Below, one piece after another: positions 16,573-25,814 of a stretch of DNA of 64,000 nucleotides. This stretch comes from UBA4575 sp002386945. GTDB lineage: Bacteria > Pseudomonadota > Gammaproteobacteria > UBA4575. The notes under the pieces were generated by a model. That model was not told the DNA's origin and did no database searches. It saw nothing but the letters and a program-made list of their open reading frames with translations. Each line of letters starts with the position of its first letter. The first letter of the stretch is position 1. The DNA is taken from positions 248,001 through 312,000 of the forward strand of contig CALSUC010000003.1 of NCBI GenBank assembly GCA_943789445.1, given 5' to 3'. A program made the position numbers and the translations under genes.

Positions 16573-17577
16573 TTATTGTGATTGTTGTTCTAGATTTGAA
16601 TTTGATTCGTATTGTTTTACTGCAATGTTTGCACCCACATTATCCCCAGCAACAACTTTAAAGCTAAGTTGAGTCAAATGAGCAAACTTTTGTTGTAGCT
16701 GGCGTAACATCACATGGGCATTGGTCTCACTATCAAAGAAGGCGAAGCCAGTAGGGCCCCAAGAGCTTTGCCCTACTCCAGGGATATCTTTTTCAATTAA
16801 ATATTCAATGACTTCAGCGACTGCCTTACTAGTATAACGTCCACCTTGTGCTGGCGCGAAGTAATCGCCAATCCGTTGCTGAATCTCACGTACGCCGAGA
16901 CCGAACTCACGCACATGCTTCTCAACAATACCTGGCAGGATACGTGTCAGCACCTGACGCGATAGGTTTGCAGCGCATTGATCAGAGAATTCAGGAAGCG
17001 TCGAGAAGGCATCTGCCTCATGCGTGCCATGTAAGCCTGCATCACTTTGATCAAGAATTAATAAGGTACGCCATGTTTCTGGAAATGCATGGTGTGCTAG
17101 CGTTGGCGGCACGCGCGTATGCTTACCACGCCCACCATCGATAATCATACCACCGTGTTTAAAGGCAGCAACACCGATACCCGACCTTGCCCCTCGGCCC
17201 AGTAGGTAAGCAACCTCGTCGACCTCTATATCGACTTGCATCATTTTCACAATCGCCACACCTACAGCCAAGGCCAATTGTGTGCCAGAACCTAACCCAG
17301 CATGCATAGGAACCAACGAGTGAACTTCGACATGACAAGCCCCATTCAGATTAATTTTTTCAAATAGACTGCGGGCATAATCTAATGCGCGTTCAGAAGC
17401 TGGTCCGTTAGCTGAAAATTTTGTCGCTGGTGAAACTGTGACAGTGGTTTTGAAACCCTCAATAGAGAGACCGGCACTAATAAATTTTCGCCCCAAAGAG
17501 CCCCCTAAATCGACAAATCCTAGGTGTAATCTAGCGGGTGCAGATACGGTAACATGTTCGATTTTATGGTATAACAC
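16573..17577 (-). CDS. Beta-ribofuranosylaminobenzene 5'-phosphate synthase
   Basis: This enzyme condenses p-aminobenzoate with phosphoribosyl diphosphate, with loss of CO2, committing material to H4MPT synthesis. The 334-residue protein has GHMP-kinase-like features: SAPARLHLGFVDLGGSLGR at the N-terminus and the glycine-rich loop VPMHAGLGSGTQLALAVG. The C-terminal GQSSWGPTGFAFF is also a family marker. It is the first gene of the minus-strand run beta-RFAP synthase-mtdB-ATP-grasp-mch-RimK-CitG and is divergent from fhcB, sharing a 300-base control region. The nearby pabB may supply its substrate (inference). Confidence 0.94.
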   Translation of the reverse strand: MLYHKIEHVTVSAPARLHLGFVDLGGSLGRKFISAGLSIEGFKTTVTVSPATKFSANGPASERALDYARSLFEKINLNGACHVEVHSLVPMHAGLGSGTQLALAVGVAIVKMMQVDIEVDEVAYLLGRGARSGIGVAAFKHGGMIIDGGRGKHTRVPPTLAHHAFPETWRTLLILDQSDAGLHGTHEADAFSTLPEFSDQCAANLSRQVLTRILPGIVEKHVREFGLGVREIQQRIGDYFAPAQGGRYTSKAVAEVIEYLIEKDIPGVGQSSWGPTGFAFFDSETNAHVMLRQLQQKFAHLTQLSFKVVAGDNVGANIAVKQYESNSNLEQQSQ

Positions 17578-17879
17578 GGCTATAGCTTTCTCGCTGTTTA
17601 GAATTGATTATTTATTGTTCGTTTTATTTTATTCTGCTCGAGAAAAAGACTAACCTCGGCACTTTTAAGAGTTGTTATAATATAACATTTTGTTCTATTA
17701 TAACGTTCTACAAGACAAATCGCTTTAGAATTGGCACCCAACTTGACGGATAGTAGTTTACACCGAAGTACGTGGCTCAAACTAGCCATTACATTGGTCA
17801 AATCTACCTGTTTCCTAATGAATTGTTTTAAAGAAAGCGCCTTCAACTAAAAACAAGATGGCTAATCAAAGTGATCAGC
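17578..17879. promoter_or_regulatory. Divergent control region between beta-RFAP synthase and fhcB, with an inverted repeat
   Basis: This AT-rich stretch of 302 bases separates two divergent C1 operons. It contains GTTATAATA (17674-17682) and its exact inverse TATTATAAC (17696-17704), 13 bases apart, with the sub-palindrome GTTATAATATAAC at 17674-17686. TATAAT-like hexamers occur on both strands within it, but I could not pair them with good -35 boxes. An 82-codon minus-strand frame in it (17598-17846) has no recognisable features and is not called as a gene. Confidence 0.5.
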
Positions 17880-19118
17880 ATGCAATTTAAGCATATTACC
17901 TGTCCTCAATGCGGACTACTCTGTGACGATCTAGACGTTAGCGTCAATGATCAAGATGTCACCTTAGACGATAACTCCCACTCGGTTTGCAAACAATTTT
18001 TTGTTGATGCAAAACTCACCGATAAGAGCGTGTTACAGCCACAGATCAACGGCAAACCCTGCACTCTAGATGAAGCTGTTACTCATGCTGCCAAACTGCA
18101 TACAACAGCGAAACAGAGCATCATCAGTGGTTTGATCGCTGATGTTCAGGCCTGTCGCTCAGCCTTTGCACTGGCCGAGAAAACACACAGCGTGATCGAT
18201 CATGCTAATGGTCAGAGCATGCGTGCCTCAACCGCTATCATGCAACGCTATGGTGAAGTTAGAACCACCTTGGCCGAAGCACGTAACCGTGCAGACTGCA
18301 TTGTGTTGTTTGGTGCAGAGATATTGACAAAATTCCCTAGGCTACGCGAACGTATTCTGCAACCAGCCGAAACTATATCAGGCAACACTGACCGTAAGAT
18401 CATCATCATTGATGTGGTAGAGAACACCGATTTAGCTGCTGACGAAGAGATCGAATTTTTTCATCTGCCTCTGCCTAATTTAGAAGCGGCCATTCAACAG
18501 TTGCAGTATCTTGCTAGCCCACGAGCAAGCGCAGAGACAGAAATAGAACCAGCAATTCGCGCAATCCATCAGCAGATTTCGGAAAGTAATTATGCCGTAT
18601 TGACCTGGACTGCGTCGCTATTTTCCAAAAATACTGCAGAGCAAACCTTGCAGAACTTAACTTTCTTCATCAAAGAGTCCATGAAGACTCAACGTTGCGT
18701 TGGCTTACCTTTAAGCGGCTCACGTGGAGAGATTACGGCAAACCAAGTCTCAACATGGCAAACAGGCTTTCCTTTACCGGTCGCCTTCAGCTCTGGTGCA
18801 CCTGAACATAATCCAGTGATTTATAACGCTGAGACTATGCTTACAAACTCGGAAGCCGATCTACTAACCTGGATCTCAACTTACAGCTCTGATGACACAC
18901 CAAAACAATACGCTACAGCGAACATTGTGATTGGCCATCCTAATATGCAGTGTGATCAAACCGTTGATGTCTTTATTCCGGTTGGCATTCCTGGTGTTGA
19001 TCAGCGAGGTCTTGCCTGCAGGACTGATGCAGTAGCTACACTACCGTTACACTCAATTCGAAAAAATGATCTGCCTTCCGCTGATCATGTTCTAAACCTT
19101 ATTTATCAGGCCTTATAA
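17880..19118 (+). CDS. fhcB: Formyltransferase/hydrolase complex subunit B
   Basis: FhcB is the bacterial homologue of formylmethanofuran dehydrogenase subunit B. In bacteria the Fhc complex transfers the formyl group from formyl-H4MPT to a methanofuran-type cofactor and hydrolyses it to formate rather than acting as a redox enzyme. The protein begins with FKHITCPQCGLLCDDLDV, typical of the family, and ends with VFIPVGIPGVDQRGLACRTD. Length is about 412 residues. I choose ATG 17880; an in-frame GTG three codons earlier also opens the frame. It is first in fhcB-fhcA-fhcD-fhcC, with only two bases before fhcA. Confidence 0.95.
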   Translation: MQFKHITCPQCGLLCDDLDVSVNDQDVTLDDNSHSVCKQFFVDAKLTDKSVLQPQINGKPCTLDEAVTHAAKLHTTAKQSIISGLIADVQACRSAFALAEKTHSVIDHANGQSMRASTAIMQRYGEVRTTLAEARNRADCIVLFGAEILTKFPRLRERILQPAETISGNTDRKIIIIDVVENTDLAADEEIEFFHLPLPNLEAAIQQLQYLASPRASAETEIEPAIRAIHQQISESNYAVLTWTASLFSKNTAEQTLQNLTFFIKESMKTQRCVGLPLSGSRGEITANQVSTWQTGFPLPVAFSSGAPEHNPVIYNAETMLTNSEADLLTWISTYSSDDTPKQYATANIVIGHPNMQCDQTVDVFIPVGIPGVDQRGLACRTDAVATLPLHSIRKNDLPSADHVLNLIYQAL

Positions 19119-19120
19119 GC

Positions 19121-20779
19121 ATGGCAATTAAACTAGTAGGCGCTCAAATCTATGATCCGATGCATCAGATTGATGGCAAGCAGATGGATATCGGTATCGA
19201 CCAAGAGCAGATCTGTAATGCAGATGCATTAGCTCCAGATTGTGAAAGTATCGATATCAGTGACTGTATTGTCATGGCTGGTGCTATCGATCTTCATACA
19301 CATATTGGTGGTGGTAAGGTAAACATTGCCCGCACCATGATGATCGAAGATCACCAAGCCCATATTCATCATGGTGACCATCAATGCCGCGCCGGTAGTG
19401 GACATGCGGTTCCCTCCACGTTCACCGCGGGCTACCGTTATGCTGAAATGGGTTATACCGCTGGTTTTGAACCTGCCGTATTGCCTATTAATGCACGCCA
19501 CGCCCATATGGAGATGGCAGACACACCGATGATCGATAAAGGCGGTTACGTCTTACTCGGTAATGATGACTTTCTGCTACAGATGATGCGTGATGGCGCC
19601 AGTCAAAGTGCTATCAATGACTACGTCGCATGGGTTTTAAACGCCAGCCAATGTATTGGCATTAAAGTCGTTAATGCCGGCGGTGTGCATGCCTTCAAAT
19701 TCAACCAGCGCCGATTAGATGTAGATGAAGTTTCTACAGCGAGTGGAGTAACTCCAAGACAAATCGTCAATGTCTTAAGTCGTGCCGTTTATGAGCTAGG
19801 TGTAACCCACCCTTTGCATGTGCATGCGAGTAACCTGGGCGTACCTGGTAACTTTGAAACCACTATTGCAACCATGGGTGCAGCAGAAGGTGTACCGATT
19901 CACCTCACTCATATTCAATTCCATAGTTATGGCACTGAAGGCGACATGAAATTCTCATCCGCCGCCTGTGAGATTGCAGAAGCAATCAATAATAATAAAA
20001 ACGTAACCGCTGACGTAGGCCAAATAATGTTTGGCCAAACGGTTACCACCTCTGGCGATACCATGATGCAGTACTACGGTCATGAGCATGGCAGTCCAAA
20101 GAAATGGACCGTTATGGATATCGAGTGTGAAATGGGTTGTGGTGTCGTACCCTTCCGTTATCGTGATAAGAGCTTTGTTAACGCTCTGCAATGGTCTATT
20201 GGCTTAGAGATCTTTTTACAGGTGAATGATCCATGGCGTGTATTCCTCACCACCGATCACCCTAATGGCGCTCCATTCACTAGTTACCCACACCTCATTA
20301 AGTTATTAATGAATCGCTCGTTCCGAAATGATCACCTCAGTAATCTGCATCCAGAGGCGCAACGCATGTCTAACCTGTCTTCCATGGATAGAGAATATTC
20401 TCTCTATGAGATTGCGATTATGACTCGTGCTGCACCCGCCAAGATATTAGGCCTCGCCGATCAAGGGCACCTAGCTGCTGGCGCTACAGCAAACATTACG
20501 GTCTATCGTAAACAAGATGACATTGAGAAGATGTTTGCGCACCCTGCCTATGTCTTTAAAAATGGCACGATGATCGTAAAAGATGGAAAGATCATAGAGA
20601 CCGTGAAAGGCGTTACTCATGTTGTAAAACCTGAGTATGACAAGTCGATTGAAAAATCCTTACGCACCTACTTCGATAAGTTCCAAACCATCTCATTAGA
20701 CAACTTCAAGATTTCTAATGATGAAATGGAGGAATGCATCGGTAGCCAGGTGGTCGAACATCCCTGCACAAAACCATAA
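19121..20779 (+). CDS. fhcA: Formyltransferase/hydrolase complex subunit A (N-formyl hydrolase)
   Basis: FhcA is an amidohydrolase-fold subunit that releases formate from the formylated methylofuran. The 552-residue protein has the metal-binding HxH in AIDLHTHIGGGKVNIAR. Later His residues lie in LHVHASNLG and IHLTHIQFHSYG, and the conserved Asp in FLTTDHPNGAPF. The length and the GTEGDMKFSS segment match the FhcA/FwdA family. It begins two bases after the fhcB stop and ends four bases before fhcD, so one polycistronic message is likely. No deviations from the family are seen. Confidence 0.96.
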   Translation: MAIKLVGAQIYDPMHQIDGKQMDIGIDQEQICNADALAPDCESIDISDCIVMAGAIDLHTHIGGGKVNIARTMMIEDHQAHIHHGDHQCRAGSGHAVPSTFTAGYRYAEMGYTAGFEPAVLPINARHAHMEMADTPMIDKGGYVLLGNDDFLLQMMRDGASQSAINDYVAWVLNASQCIGIKVVNAGGVHAFKFNQRRLDVDEVSTASGVTPRQIVNVLSRAVYELGVTHPLHVHASNLGVPGNFETTIATMGAAEGVPIHLTHIQFHSYGTEGDMKFSSAACEIAEAINNNKNVTADVGQIMFGQTVTTSGDTMMQYYGHEHGSPKKWTVMDIECEMGCGVVPFRYRDKSFVNALQWSIGLEIFLQVNDPWRVFLTTDHPNGAPFTSYPHLIKLLMNRSFRNDHLSNLHPEAQRMSNLSSMDREYSLYEIAIMTRAAPAKILGLADQGHLAAGATANITVYRKQDDIEKMFAHPAYVFKNGTMIVKDGKIIETVKGVTHVVKPEYDKSIEKSLRTYFDKFQTISLDNFKISNDEMEECIGSQVVEHPCTKP

Positions 20780-20783
20780 GCTT

Positions 20784-21692
20784 ATGAATATCAACGGCGT
20801 ATTTATTGAAGACACCTTTGCAGAAGCATTCCCGATGCGTGCTACCCGCATAATCATCACTGGAATCAACTACAAATGGGCGCGACATGCAGCAGAAACT
20901 ATGACCGGCTTCGCCACCTCGGTGATTGGTTGTAAGGTTGAGGCTGGTATAGAGCGTGAATTAGGTAATCATGAGACCCCTGATGGGCGTCCTGGCATTG
21001 CCGTGCTGTTATTTGCAACCGACCGTAAAACATTAGAGGCACAGTTACAGGCACGTATTGGTCAGTGTGTACTAACCTGTCCTACAACAGCTGTATTTGC
21101 AGGCCTAGAAGGTGAAGGTCAGATTGCCTTAGGTAAAAACCTACGTTATTTCGGTGATGGTTATCAGACTTCAAAACAAGTGGATGATCATAGATATTGG
21201 CGTATTCCAGTAATGGATGGTGAGTTTCTATGTGAAGAGACCACTGGCTATCAAACTGCTATTGGTGGCGGAAACTTACTCGTATTTGCACGCAGCTTAT
21301 CGCAGGTACTACTTGCCTGTGAAGCGGCTATTGATGCCATGAGCATGCTACCCAACATCATCCTACCCTTCCCAGGTGGTGGTGTTCGTTCTGGATCTAA
21401 GGTCGGCTCAAAATACAAGACGCTAAGTGCATCAACCAACCATCCATACTGCCCTACATTGAAGGGATTACCAGATAACGTCCTAGATAAAAATGTTGAA
21501 GCGGTTATGGAGATCGTTATCGATGGACTCAGCGTAGAAGACTTAAACCTTGCGATGCGTCGCGGTATAGAGGCCATTTGTGATTTAGGTAAGGCACAGG
21601 GTATTGAAAAAATCACTGGTGGTAACTACGGCGGAAAACTTGGACCTCACCACTTCTATCTGCGAGAGATTATGGATGGAGATCAGATATGA
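20784..21692 (+). CDS. fhcD: Formylmethanofuran:H4MPT formyltransferase, Fhc subunit D
   Basis: FhcD moves the formyl group between formyl-H4MPT and the methanofuran-type cofactor. The 302-residue protein starts MNINGVFIEDTFAEAFPMR and continues with FATSVIGCKVEAGIERE, both characteristic of archaeal Ftr and bacterial FhcD. GGNYGGKLGPHHFYLRE closes the C-terminus. An open frame extends 22 codons upstream into fhcA, but ATG 20784 matches the family start and leaves a four-base gap. Its stop overlaps the fhcC start (ATGA). Confidence 0.96.
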   Translation: MNINGVFIEDTFAEAFPMRATRIIITGINYKWARHAAETMTGFATSVIGCKVEAGIERELGNHETPDGRPGIAVLLFATDRKTLEAQLQARIGQCVLTCPTTAVFAGLEGEGQIALGKNLRYFGDGYQTSKQVDDHRYWRIPVMDGEFLCEETTGYQTAIGGGNLLVFARSLSQVLLACEAAIDAMSMLPNIILPFPGGGVRSGSKVGSKYKTLSASTNHPYCPTLKGLPDNVLDKNVEAVMEIVIDGLSVEDLNLAMRRGIEAICDLGKAQGIEKITGGNYGGKLGPHHFYLREIMDGDQI

Positions 21693-22513
21693 GTGCTACA
21701 ACAATAGAATATAAAGGTAGTGGCGACCATCGTGTTGATATGCACTGGCTGCAACAGGCATTAGAACAAGACTTATCGCCTAAAGAAATCAGTAAAAGCA
21801 CTTTAAAACTAGGCTCTGAACAAGTGCTATTAGGCGATGTTTTTAGTATTGATGGCAAGCTATCGGCATCAGAACTAAGTCTAAAGAATAGTACCAACCA
21901 CCTAGATTATGTAGGCATAGGCCTACCCTCTGATAAAACACTATTAGTTGAGGGTGACTGTGGCCACTATTTAGGCCAGCAGCTTGCTGGCGGCCGTCTC
22001 ATTTGTAATGGCAGTGCCCTACACTATGCAGGCTGCAATATGCAGACAGGCAGCATTGAGATCATGTCTAATGCCGGCGATTACGTTGGTGGCTCGATAG
22101 CCGGTAATAAACGTGGCATGGCTGGTGGACGCCTATTAATTCACGGTAATAGTGGTGACTTTACCGGTGACTTGATGCGCAGAGGCTTATTAATGGTTGC
22201 TGGAAATATTGGCGACCATTGTGGTAACCGAATGATCGCTGGCACTATTACTAGTATGGGCAGCGTAGGCAAAAATGCTGGCAACGGCATGCGTAGAGGC
22301 ACTTTATTGTTCCCTAGTAAGCCAGCCAGCATGGCTACAGGCTTCAATGATTGTGGGCGTCATAGCCTAGGCTTCTTGCCCTTGTTAATGCGCGATATAC
22401 GAGCTCCAGAAAGTGCCTTTCAAGCCTTACACCCAATGCGTCGCCGCGTGCAGCGTTACTTAGGTGATGCTAGTGTTGACGGTCAAGGCGAAGTTTTAAT
22501 CTGGATTGGCTAA
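21689..22513 (+). CDS. fhcC: Formyltransferase/hydrolase complex subunit C
   Basis: FhcC is the structural beta-helix subunit of the Fhc complex, homologous to FwdC and to the C-terminal GXGXG domain of glutamate synthase. The 274-residue protein shows repeated Gly-rich turns (LLVEGDCGHYLG, MSNAGDYVGGSIAG, IHGNSGDFTGDLMRRG, VAGNIGDHCGNRM), spaced about 20 residues apart as in the right-handed helix. It starts within the fhcD stop codon (ATGA) and is last in the fhc operon. No obvious terminator follows directly, so reading into the DUF4242 gene 100 bases downstream is possible. Confidence 0.95.
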   Translation: MSATTIEYKGSGDHRVDMHWLQQALEQDLSPKEISKSTLKLGSEQVLLGDVFSIDGKLSASELSLKNSTNHLDYVGIGLPSDKTLLVEGDCGHYLGQQLAGGRLICNGSALHYAGCNMQTGSIEIMSNAGDYVGGSIAGNKRGMAGGRLLIHGNSGDFTGDLMRRGLLMVAGNIGDHCGNRMIAGTITSMGSVGKNAGNGMRRGTLLFPSKPASMATGFNDCGRHSLGFLPLLMRDIRAPESAFQALHPMRRRVQRYLGDASVDGQGEVLIWIG

Positions 22514-22613
22514 GCAGCTTAGCCGATTTAATTACCCAAAACTCACACTAGACTATTAAACTTTACAGCTACTTTTTGTTTCACCACTACCACCCCTCTG
22601 ACAGGAGACAGCA

Positions 22614-22886
22614 ATGCCAAAATACATAATTGAACGTGAGATCCCGAATGCCGGTGCATTAACTACAGATGACCTACAAGGCATCTCGCAAAAATCATGC
22701 AGCATTCTGAAGAATATGGGCCCACAGATACAATGGGTTGAAAGCTTTGTGACAGAAAACAAAGTTTACTGCACTTATATCGCACCTAACGAAGAAGAGA
22801 TTCGAAAGCACGCAGAAGAAGGCGGTTTCCCCGCTAACGCCATCAATGAAATCAAGTCTGTTATCGACCCAACCACTTCCGAATAG
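22614..22886 (+). CDS. DUF4242-family small protein
   Basis: The 90-residue protein (MPKYIIEREIPNAG, then MGPQIQWVESFVTENKVYC, ending with EEIRKHAEEGGFPANAI) matches the DUF4242 family, small ferredoxin-like-fold proteins of which some bind nickel. A good ribosome binding site (AGGAGA) precedes ATG. It lies 100 bases after fhcC, before a strong bidirectional terminator, and faces the methanethiol oxidase gene cluster. Its function is unknown. No signal peptide is seen, so it acts in the cytoplasm. Confidence 0.8.
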   Translation: MPKYIIEREIPNAGALTTDDLQGISQKSCSILKNMGPQIQWVESFVTENKVYCTYIAPNEEEIRKHAEEGGFPANAINEIKSVIDPTTSE

Positions 22887-22900
22887 TCATTCGGTGACAT

Positions 22901-22931
22901 AAAAAAGGCCAGCTAAATGCTGGCCTTTTTT
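22901..22931. terminator. Bidirectional terminator between the fhc side and the mto side
   Basis: A perfect 13-bp stem (AAAAAAGGCCAGC / GCTGGCCTTTTTT) with the loop TAAAT has A and T runs on both ends, so it can act on both strands. It separates the plus-strand DUF4242 gene from the convergent minus-strand 94-residue gene. Confidence 0.93.
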
Positions 22932-22957
22932 ATGTCTATAATTTCAGCTGACAGCTC

Positions 22958-23242
22958 TTATGGGCTACCAAAAATACAGCCTGACTCAGTCAATACCACA
23001 GGAAAGTCACCAAGACTCTTTAATGTCATAACGACACTGAAGGACTCAAAATACTCAACTATTTGCTCTGCTTCAACAGAGACAATAGCACTACGCATAA
23101 CCCGTAAGAAATAACCCTGATCCTTACTTAAGATACGAAAGCCTAGGCTATCTTCTTGGTGCTCCTGTTGAATCTCACTATCAGCAAATTCACTCATCAG
23201 GTACTCGACCACAGCAGCACATACACTTTCTTCAGACACCAT
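22958..23242 (-). CDS. Uncharacterised 94-residue protein at the end of the mto cluster
   Basis: I do not recognise this protein. It begins MVSEESVCAAVVEYLMSEF, is acidic in its first third, and has a middle FRILSKDQGYFLRVMRSAI and a hydrophobic, possibly beta-rich C-terminus ending CIFGSP. There is no signal peptide or membrane helix. It lies 27 bases downstream of the tlpA-like gene on the same strand and before a strong terminator. It is therefore probably the last gene of the transcript carrying sco, mauG-like and two tlpA-like genes. A role linked to methanethiol oxidase is possible by position only. Confidence 0.7.
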   Translation of the reverse strand: MVSEESVCAAVVEYLMSEFADSEIQQEHQEDSLGFRILSKDQGYFLRVMRSAIVSVEAEQIVEYFESFSVVMTLKSLGDFPVVLTESGCIFGSP

Positions 23243-23269
23243 CTTTCTTAACTCTCTAATTTATTCTGC

Positions 23270-23827
23270 TTAATGAATACTAGCTAGCTGCTTATGTTTA
23301 GCAATAACTGCCTCTATGAAATCAAACATATTGTCTGAATCCCACTCACGCTCACCTACTGCCTTATAAATAATTTCACCTTCAGGTGAGACCAAGAATG
23401 TAGTCGGTAGACCGGTGACACCCCAGCTTGAAAGCTCTATCTTTTTATCGATAACAATATCAAAACTAACTGGATGCTTTTCAAGGAAGGTCTTAACTGT
23501 GACTAATGCTGGCCCTACATGCACGCCTAGCACTTTAAAATTAGCCCCAGCAAAATGCTTGTGTAGATTATCTAAAGAAGGCATTTCTTTAACACAAGGT
23601 GGACACCACGTCGCCCAGAAGTTAACTAAGACAAATTGACCTTCATAGTCAGACAGTTTGATATCACGACCATCTGTACTCATTAATGTGAATTCTGTCG
23701 CAGTCACCACCAGCTCGATAGGATTCATCTCTTCGCGAGCCAGAGCAGGCCCCTGCACTAGCTGAACAAGCAGTAATACAGCGATTATCAGCCTTCCAGG
23801 AAAAAATGATTTCTTTATTTTTTGCAT
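23270..23827 (-). CDS. TlpA-like periplasmic thioredoxin with CPPC active site
   Basis: This exported thioredoxin-fold protein has a signal peptide (KKSFFPGRLIIAVLLLVQL, cleavage near ALA-RE). It shows the TlpA/ResA pattern: an IKLSDYEGQFVLVNFWATWCPPCVKEMPSL active site with CPPC, a GLPTTFLVSPEGEIIYKAVG segment with the cis-proline, and a C-terminal helix. Such proteins reduce disulphides in cytochrome c or copper-protein maturation. I start at ATG 23827; an ATG eight codons earlier (23851) is in frame. It follows a second TlpA-like gene in the mto cluster, so a role in maturing MtoX, the MauG-like haem protein or SCO is plausible. Confidence 0.88.
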   Translation of the reverse strand: MQKIKKSFFPGRLIIAVLLLVQLVQGPALAREEMNPIELVVTATEFTLMSTDGRDIKLSDYEGQFVLVNFWATWCPPCVKEMPSLDNLHKHFAGANFKVLGVHVGPALVTVKTFLEKHPVSFDIVIDKKIELSSWGVTGLPTTFLVSPEGEIIYKAVGEREWDSDNMFDFIEAVIAKHKQLASIH

Positions 23828-23883
23828 AATACTATCCTTCAATAAACCCATGATATATGCATCATAGAGTCTAGGATTAACAA

Positions 23884-24426
23884 TTAGTTCTGACTGAGTG
23901 CCTGTTCTTGCTGATATTCATCAAATATTCGACGTAAGAAATCAACCATAACAGGGGAATTCCAGATACGTGTGCCCACTGCACGATAGGCAAAACTACC
24001 ATTAGGTGCAATCAAATAACTAGTAGGTAACGTTGGCACACCCCACGAACCCAACTCTAAATTAAGATCCATCAAGACCGTAAATTCGACTGGATTTGTT
24101 ACTAGCACTTTTTCAACTTCCTCAGGCTTGCCACCCGCATGAATCGCCACAACTTTAAAGTCATAGGAGTCTTGCAACTGGGCCTGTAGATCATTCATGG
24201 TCGCAAACTCTGCTCTACAAATAGTGCAGTCTTTAGTCCAGAAATTAACCAAGGTAAAACCACCTTTAAAGTCCTTCAGCTGATGTTGCTTACCTGTTAA
24301 ATCTGGTAGAGAAAAATCGTTAGCTACCATAGATGAAGGCATAGGATCTAACAGACGATCGGCCTGTACTGTGGCTGCCATCGAGAACAAAAATAAAGCC
24401 ATTACAGCAGTCGTTAGTCTGAACAT
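23884..24426 (-). CDS. TlpA-like periplasmic thioredoxin with CTIC active site
   Basis: The 180-residue protein has a signal peptide (FRLTTAVMALFLFSMAATVQA). Its thioredoxin-like domain has the active site FWTKDCTICRAEF, a CxxC with Thr-Ile between the cysteines instead of the usual proline-containing pair, and a TLPTSYLIAPNGSFAYRAVG cis-proline segment. It is similar in architecture to the neighbouring CPPC protein, and the two may work as a redox pair or have arisen by duplication (inference). I take ATG 24426, giving a proper signal peptide; the longer frame would begin inside the MauG-like gene. The upstream mauG-like stop is 19 bases away. Confidence 0.87.
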   Translation of the reverse strand: MFRLTTAVMALFLFSMAATVQADRLLDPMPSSMVANDFSLPDLTGKQHQLKDFKGGFTLVNFWTKDCTICRAEFATMNDLQAQLQDSYDFKVVAIHAGGKPEEVEKVLVTNPVEFTVLMDLNLELGSWGVPTLPTSYLIAPNGSFAYRAVGTRIWNSPVMVDFLRRIFDEYQQEQALSQN

Positions 24427-24445
24427 GAGGGTGTCTCCAATCCTA

Positions 24446-25783
24446 CTAAGGGGTGTATTCTGAGTCGTGTGCCCAGTTCGGATCACTTGCACGCAGGTCG
24501 CCGATCGGGGCGGCAAAAGCGTCTGCCACTAATATGTCTACGTTATCTCCAGTAAGGCTACGGAGAAATGCGGCTAATTGATCTATTTCAAGGCTAGATA
24601 AACCCAGCGGCTTAATCAACGGGCTAAGCAATTCGTTTTCTATGCCACCTTTATTATAAAATTTGATTACTTCACGCAGTGTACCAAAGCCACCATCATG
24701 CATATAAGGTGCAGTAAGCTCGATATTACGTAAAGTGGCAGTTCTGTATTTCCAGCGATCAAAAGGATTTTGAGTAACTTGATAGAGTCCTACATCGTTC
24801 TCTTTTTTCTTCAAATCAACTTCAGCGATAATTTCTCTGGGCACATCAACAAAGACTCCAGGTGCAAGTTGGACACGTGTTGTCAGTTCATTCTGCCCCA
24901 TAGAAGAAGCATAACCATGTCCCGTATTATGTGTTTTATTATCTGTAAAGAAGGCATCTTCAGAGCCAATAGTATGACATTGCACACATTGTGCTTTTCC
25001 TGCAAACAGATTAAAACCAGCCTTTTCTTCTGCATTTAAGGCGTTTTCCTGCTTACCATAATACCATCGATCAAAAGGTGAATTAGCAGAGATTAAGGTT
25101 CGTTGGTAGCTCGCTAAGGCCTTGCTAATTGTTGCTATAGTGACTGTTTCGCCATCAAAGGCCTGTTCAAAACGACCTTCATATTCTTTTATGCCTTTGA
25201 TCTTTCTGATGACATAACCAAATGATGGATTATCCATTTCATTACGCGCAAGTAATGGTGACCAAGCTTGCTGCTCTAAGGTATCTTCACGCCCATCTTG
25301 GAAAAGTTTTTCATAGAAGCCAACATTGTATAGCGAAGGACTATTACGTTTCACACTGCGACCTTCAACCCCTACAGCGGTTGAGATCTCGTTATTAGTA
25401 AAGCCCTGCTCTGGAATATGGCAGATAGCGCAGGAAAAAGTATCATTGCTAGATAAACGACGATCGAAAAAAAGCATGCGCCCTAGTTCAATTTTGGCGG
25501 CACTTAATGCATTGTCTGCCGGCACTTCCAGTGCTGGTAGTCCAAGATGCTTGCTGTTAGCAATCGCTAACAGGTCCGCCTCCTTCCCTATACGTCTATC
25601 CAAGCTGACTGAGTTGGTACGGTAGTCTTCACCATCATAACCCTGCTTACGATCACCTGGGCCAAATAGGAGGGTATTATCAACATTTTGTTCTGGATTC
25701 GCGTAGACGATAGAAAATGTTAAGCACAATGAAAACAAGATGCTTAAACAAACTATATATGTAGAACCTTTCACTCCGCTCAT
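24446..25783 (-). CDS. Dihaem cytochrome c peroxidase/MauG-family protein
   Basis: The 445-residue exported protein contains two CxxCH haem sites, CAICH (residues 118-122) and CVQCH (266-270). Between them is the family pattern RNSPSLYNVGFYEKLFQDGRE, and the C-terminus has PYMHDGGFGTLREVIKFYNKGG. The N-terminal hydrophobic segment is a signal peptide. Members are peroxidases that reduce H2O2, or MauG-type enzymes that modify residues of a partner protein. A MauG-like gene together with a SCO gene is known next to mtoX in methanethiol-degrading bacteria, so a maturation or H2O2-removal role for MtoX is reasonable. It lies 31 bases after the SCO-like gene. Confidence 0.92.
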   Translation of the reverse strand: MSGVKGSTYIVCLSILFSLCLTFSIVYANPEQNVDNTLLFGPGDRKQGYDGEDYRTNSVSLDRRIGKEADLLAIANSKHLGLPALEVPADNALSAAKIELGRMLFFDRRLSSNDTFSCAICHIPEQGFTNNEISTAVGVEGRSVKRNSPSLYNVGFYEKLFQDGREDTLEQQAWSPLLARNEMDNPSFGYVIRKIKGIKEYEGRFEQAFDGETVTIATISKALASYQRTLISANSPFDRWYYGKQENALNAEEKAGFNLFAGKAQCVQCHTIGSEDAFFTDNKTHNTGHGYASSMGQNELTTRVQLAPGVFVDVPREIIAEVDLKKKENDVGLYQVTQNPFDRWKYRTATLRNIELTAPYMHDGGFGTLREVIKFYNKGGIENELLSPLIKPLGLSSLEIDQLAAFLRSLTGDNVDILVADAFAAPIGDLRASDPNWAHDSEYTP

Positions 25784-25814
25784 ACAGCCATCCTGTTATT
25801 GTCTCTTATTGATC

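Noticed and set aside
17598..17846. An 82-codon frame on the minus strand between beta-RFAP synthase and fhcB.
   Set aside because: No recognisable features or ribosome site, and it covers the divergent promoter region of two operons.
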